Part shown: positions 5,789 to 5,850 of the stretch, in pieces
Position numbering within the stretch: the first letter of the stretch is position 1
Layout of the letters: each line of letters begins with the position of its first letter
Source: an uncultured Bacteroidales bacterium
GTDB taxonomy: Bacteria > Bacteroidota > Bacteroidia > Bacteroidales > UBA4417
DNA: 5,850 bases
Reading direction: 5' to 3'
Assembly (NCBI GenBank): GCA_937965665.1
Contig: CALCJE010000111.1
Coordinates: 1 to 5,850, forward strand
Position numbers and translations under genes: made by a program
The notes under the pieces: generated by a model
What the model saw: the letters and a program-made list of their open reading frames with translations, nothing else
Database searches by the model: none
What the model was told of the DNA's origin: nothing

Positions 5789-5850
5789 CAGGTATTTCCG
5801 TTATAAATGATAAACCAACAGGTGCTTATAATTGTTTTCTGAATTAAATT

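Noticed and set aside
1..5850. CRISPR arrays, tRNA genes, insertion sequences or attachment sites
   Set aside because: No spaced direct repeats, cloverleaf-like segments, transposase frames or terminal repeats were seen.

Overview
The window looks like one short contig from a Bacteroidetes (Bacteroidota) genome, most likely a metagenome or draft assembly. Three things point there: the lipid A gene order ending in efp plus a second lpxD-type gene, the TAnnTTTG-type -7 promoter box ahead of efp, and the general lack of strong Shine-Dalgarno sites. The first 48 bases are not genomic. They match an Illumina TruSeq index adapter with its 6-base barcode, so the left edge is a read or contig end. 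The right edge also cuts a gene (folC).

Left half, + strand (49-2907): the 3' end of lpxA closes at a clear intrinsic terminator (372-406). An orphan ABC ATPase gene follows (512-1147). A 154-base spacer with a good Bacteroidetes-type -7 box then leads into efp (elongation factor P, 1302-1865) and an lpxD-type acyltransferase gene (1919-2845). A strong terminator (2874-2907) closes this unit. efp and lpxD are linked by a perfect 10-bp inverted repeat. It spans the efp stop codon and ends three bases before the lpxD start, so it may couple translation of the two genes.

Middle, + strand (2971-3817): a compact two-gene cassette encodes a short ThiF-type adenylyltransferase and its likely partner, a ThiS-type sulfur carrier ending in Gly-Gly. 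No other thiamine gene is in view. A hairpin sits over the thiS stop codon, where transcription from the right converges.

Right half, - strand (3836-5850): reading leftwards, the C-terminal part of folC is interrupted by an in-frame stop near the contig edge. It is followed by a lipoprotein of the SMP-30/gluconolactonase beta-propeller type and a small four-helix membrane protein resembling the HsmA/TIGR03987 family.

Most of the window is ordinary housekeeping DNA and I see no convincing new multi-gene system. The points most worth checking are the efp-lpxD inverted repeat, the stand-alone thiF-thiS pair, the ABC ATPase with unusual Q- and H-loops, the broken folC frame, and a 13-base match to the conserved 3' part of RNase P RNA on the opposite strand.
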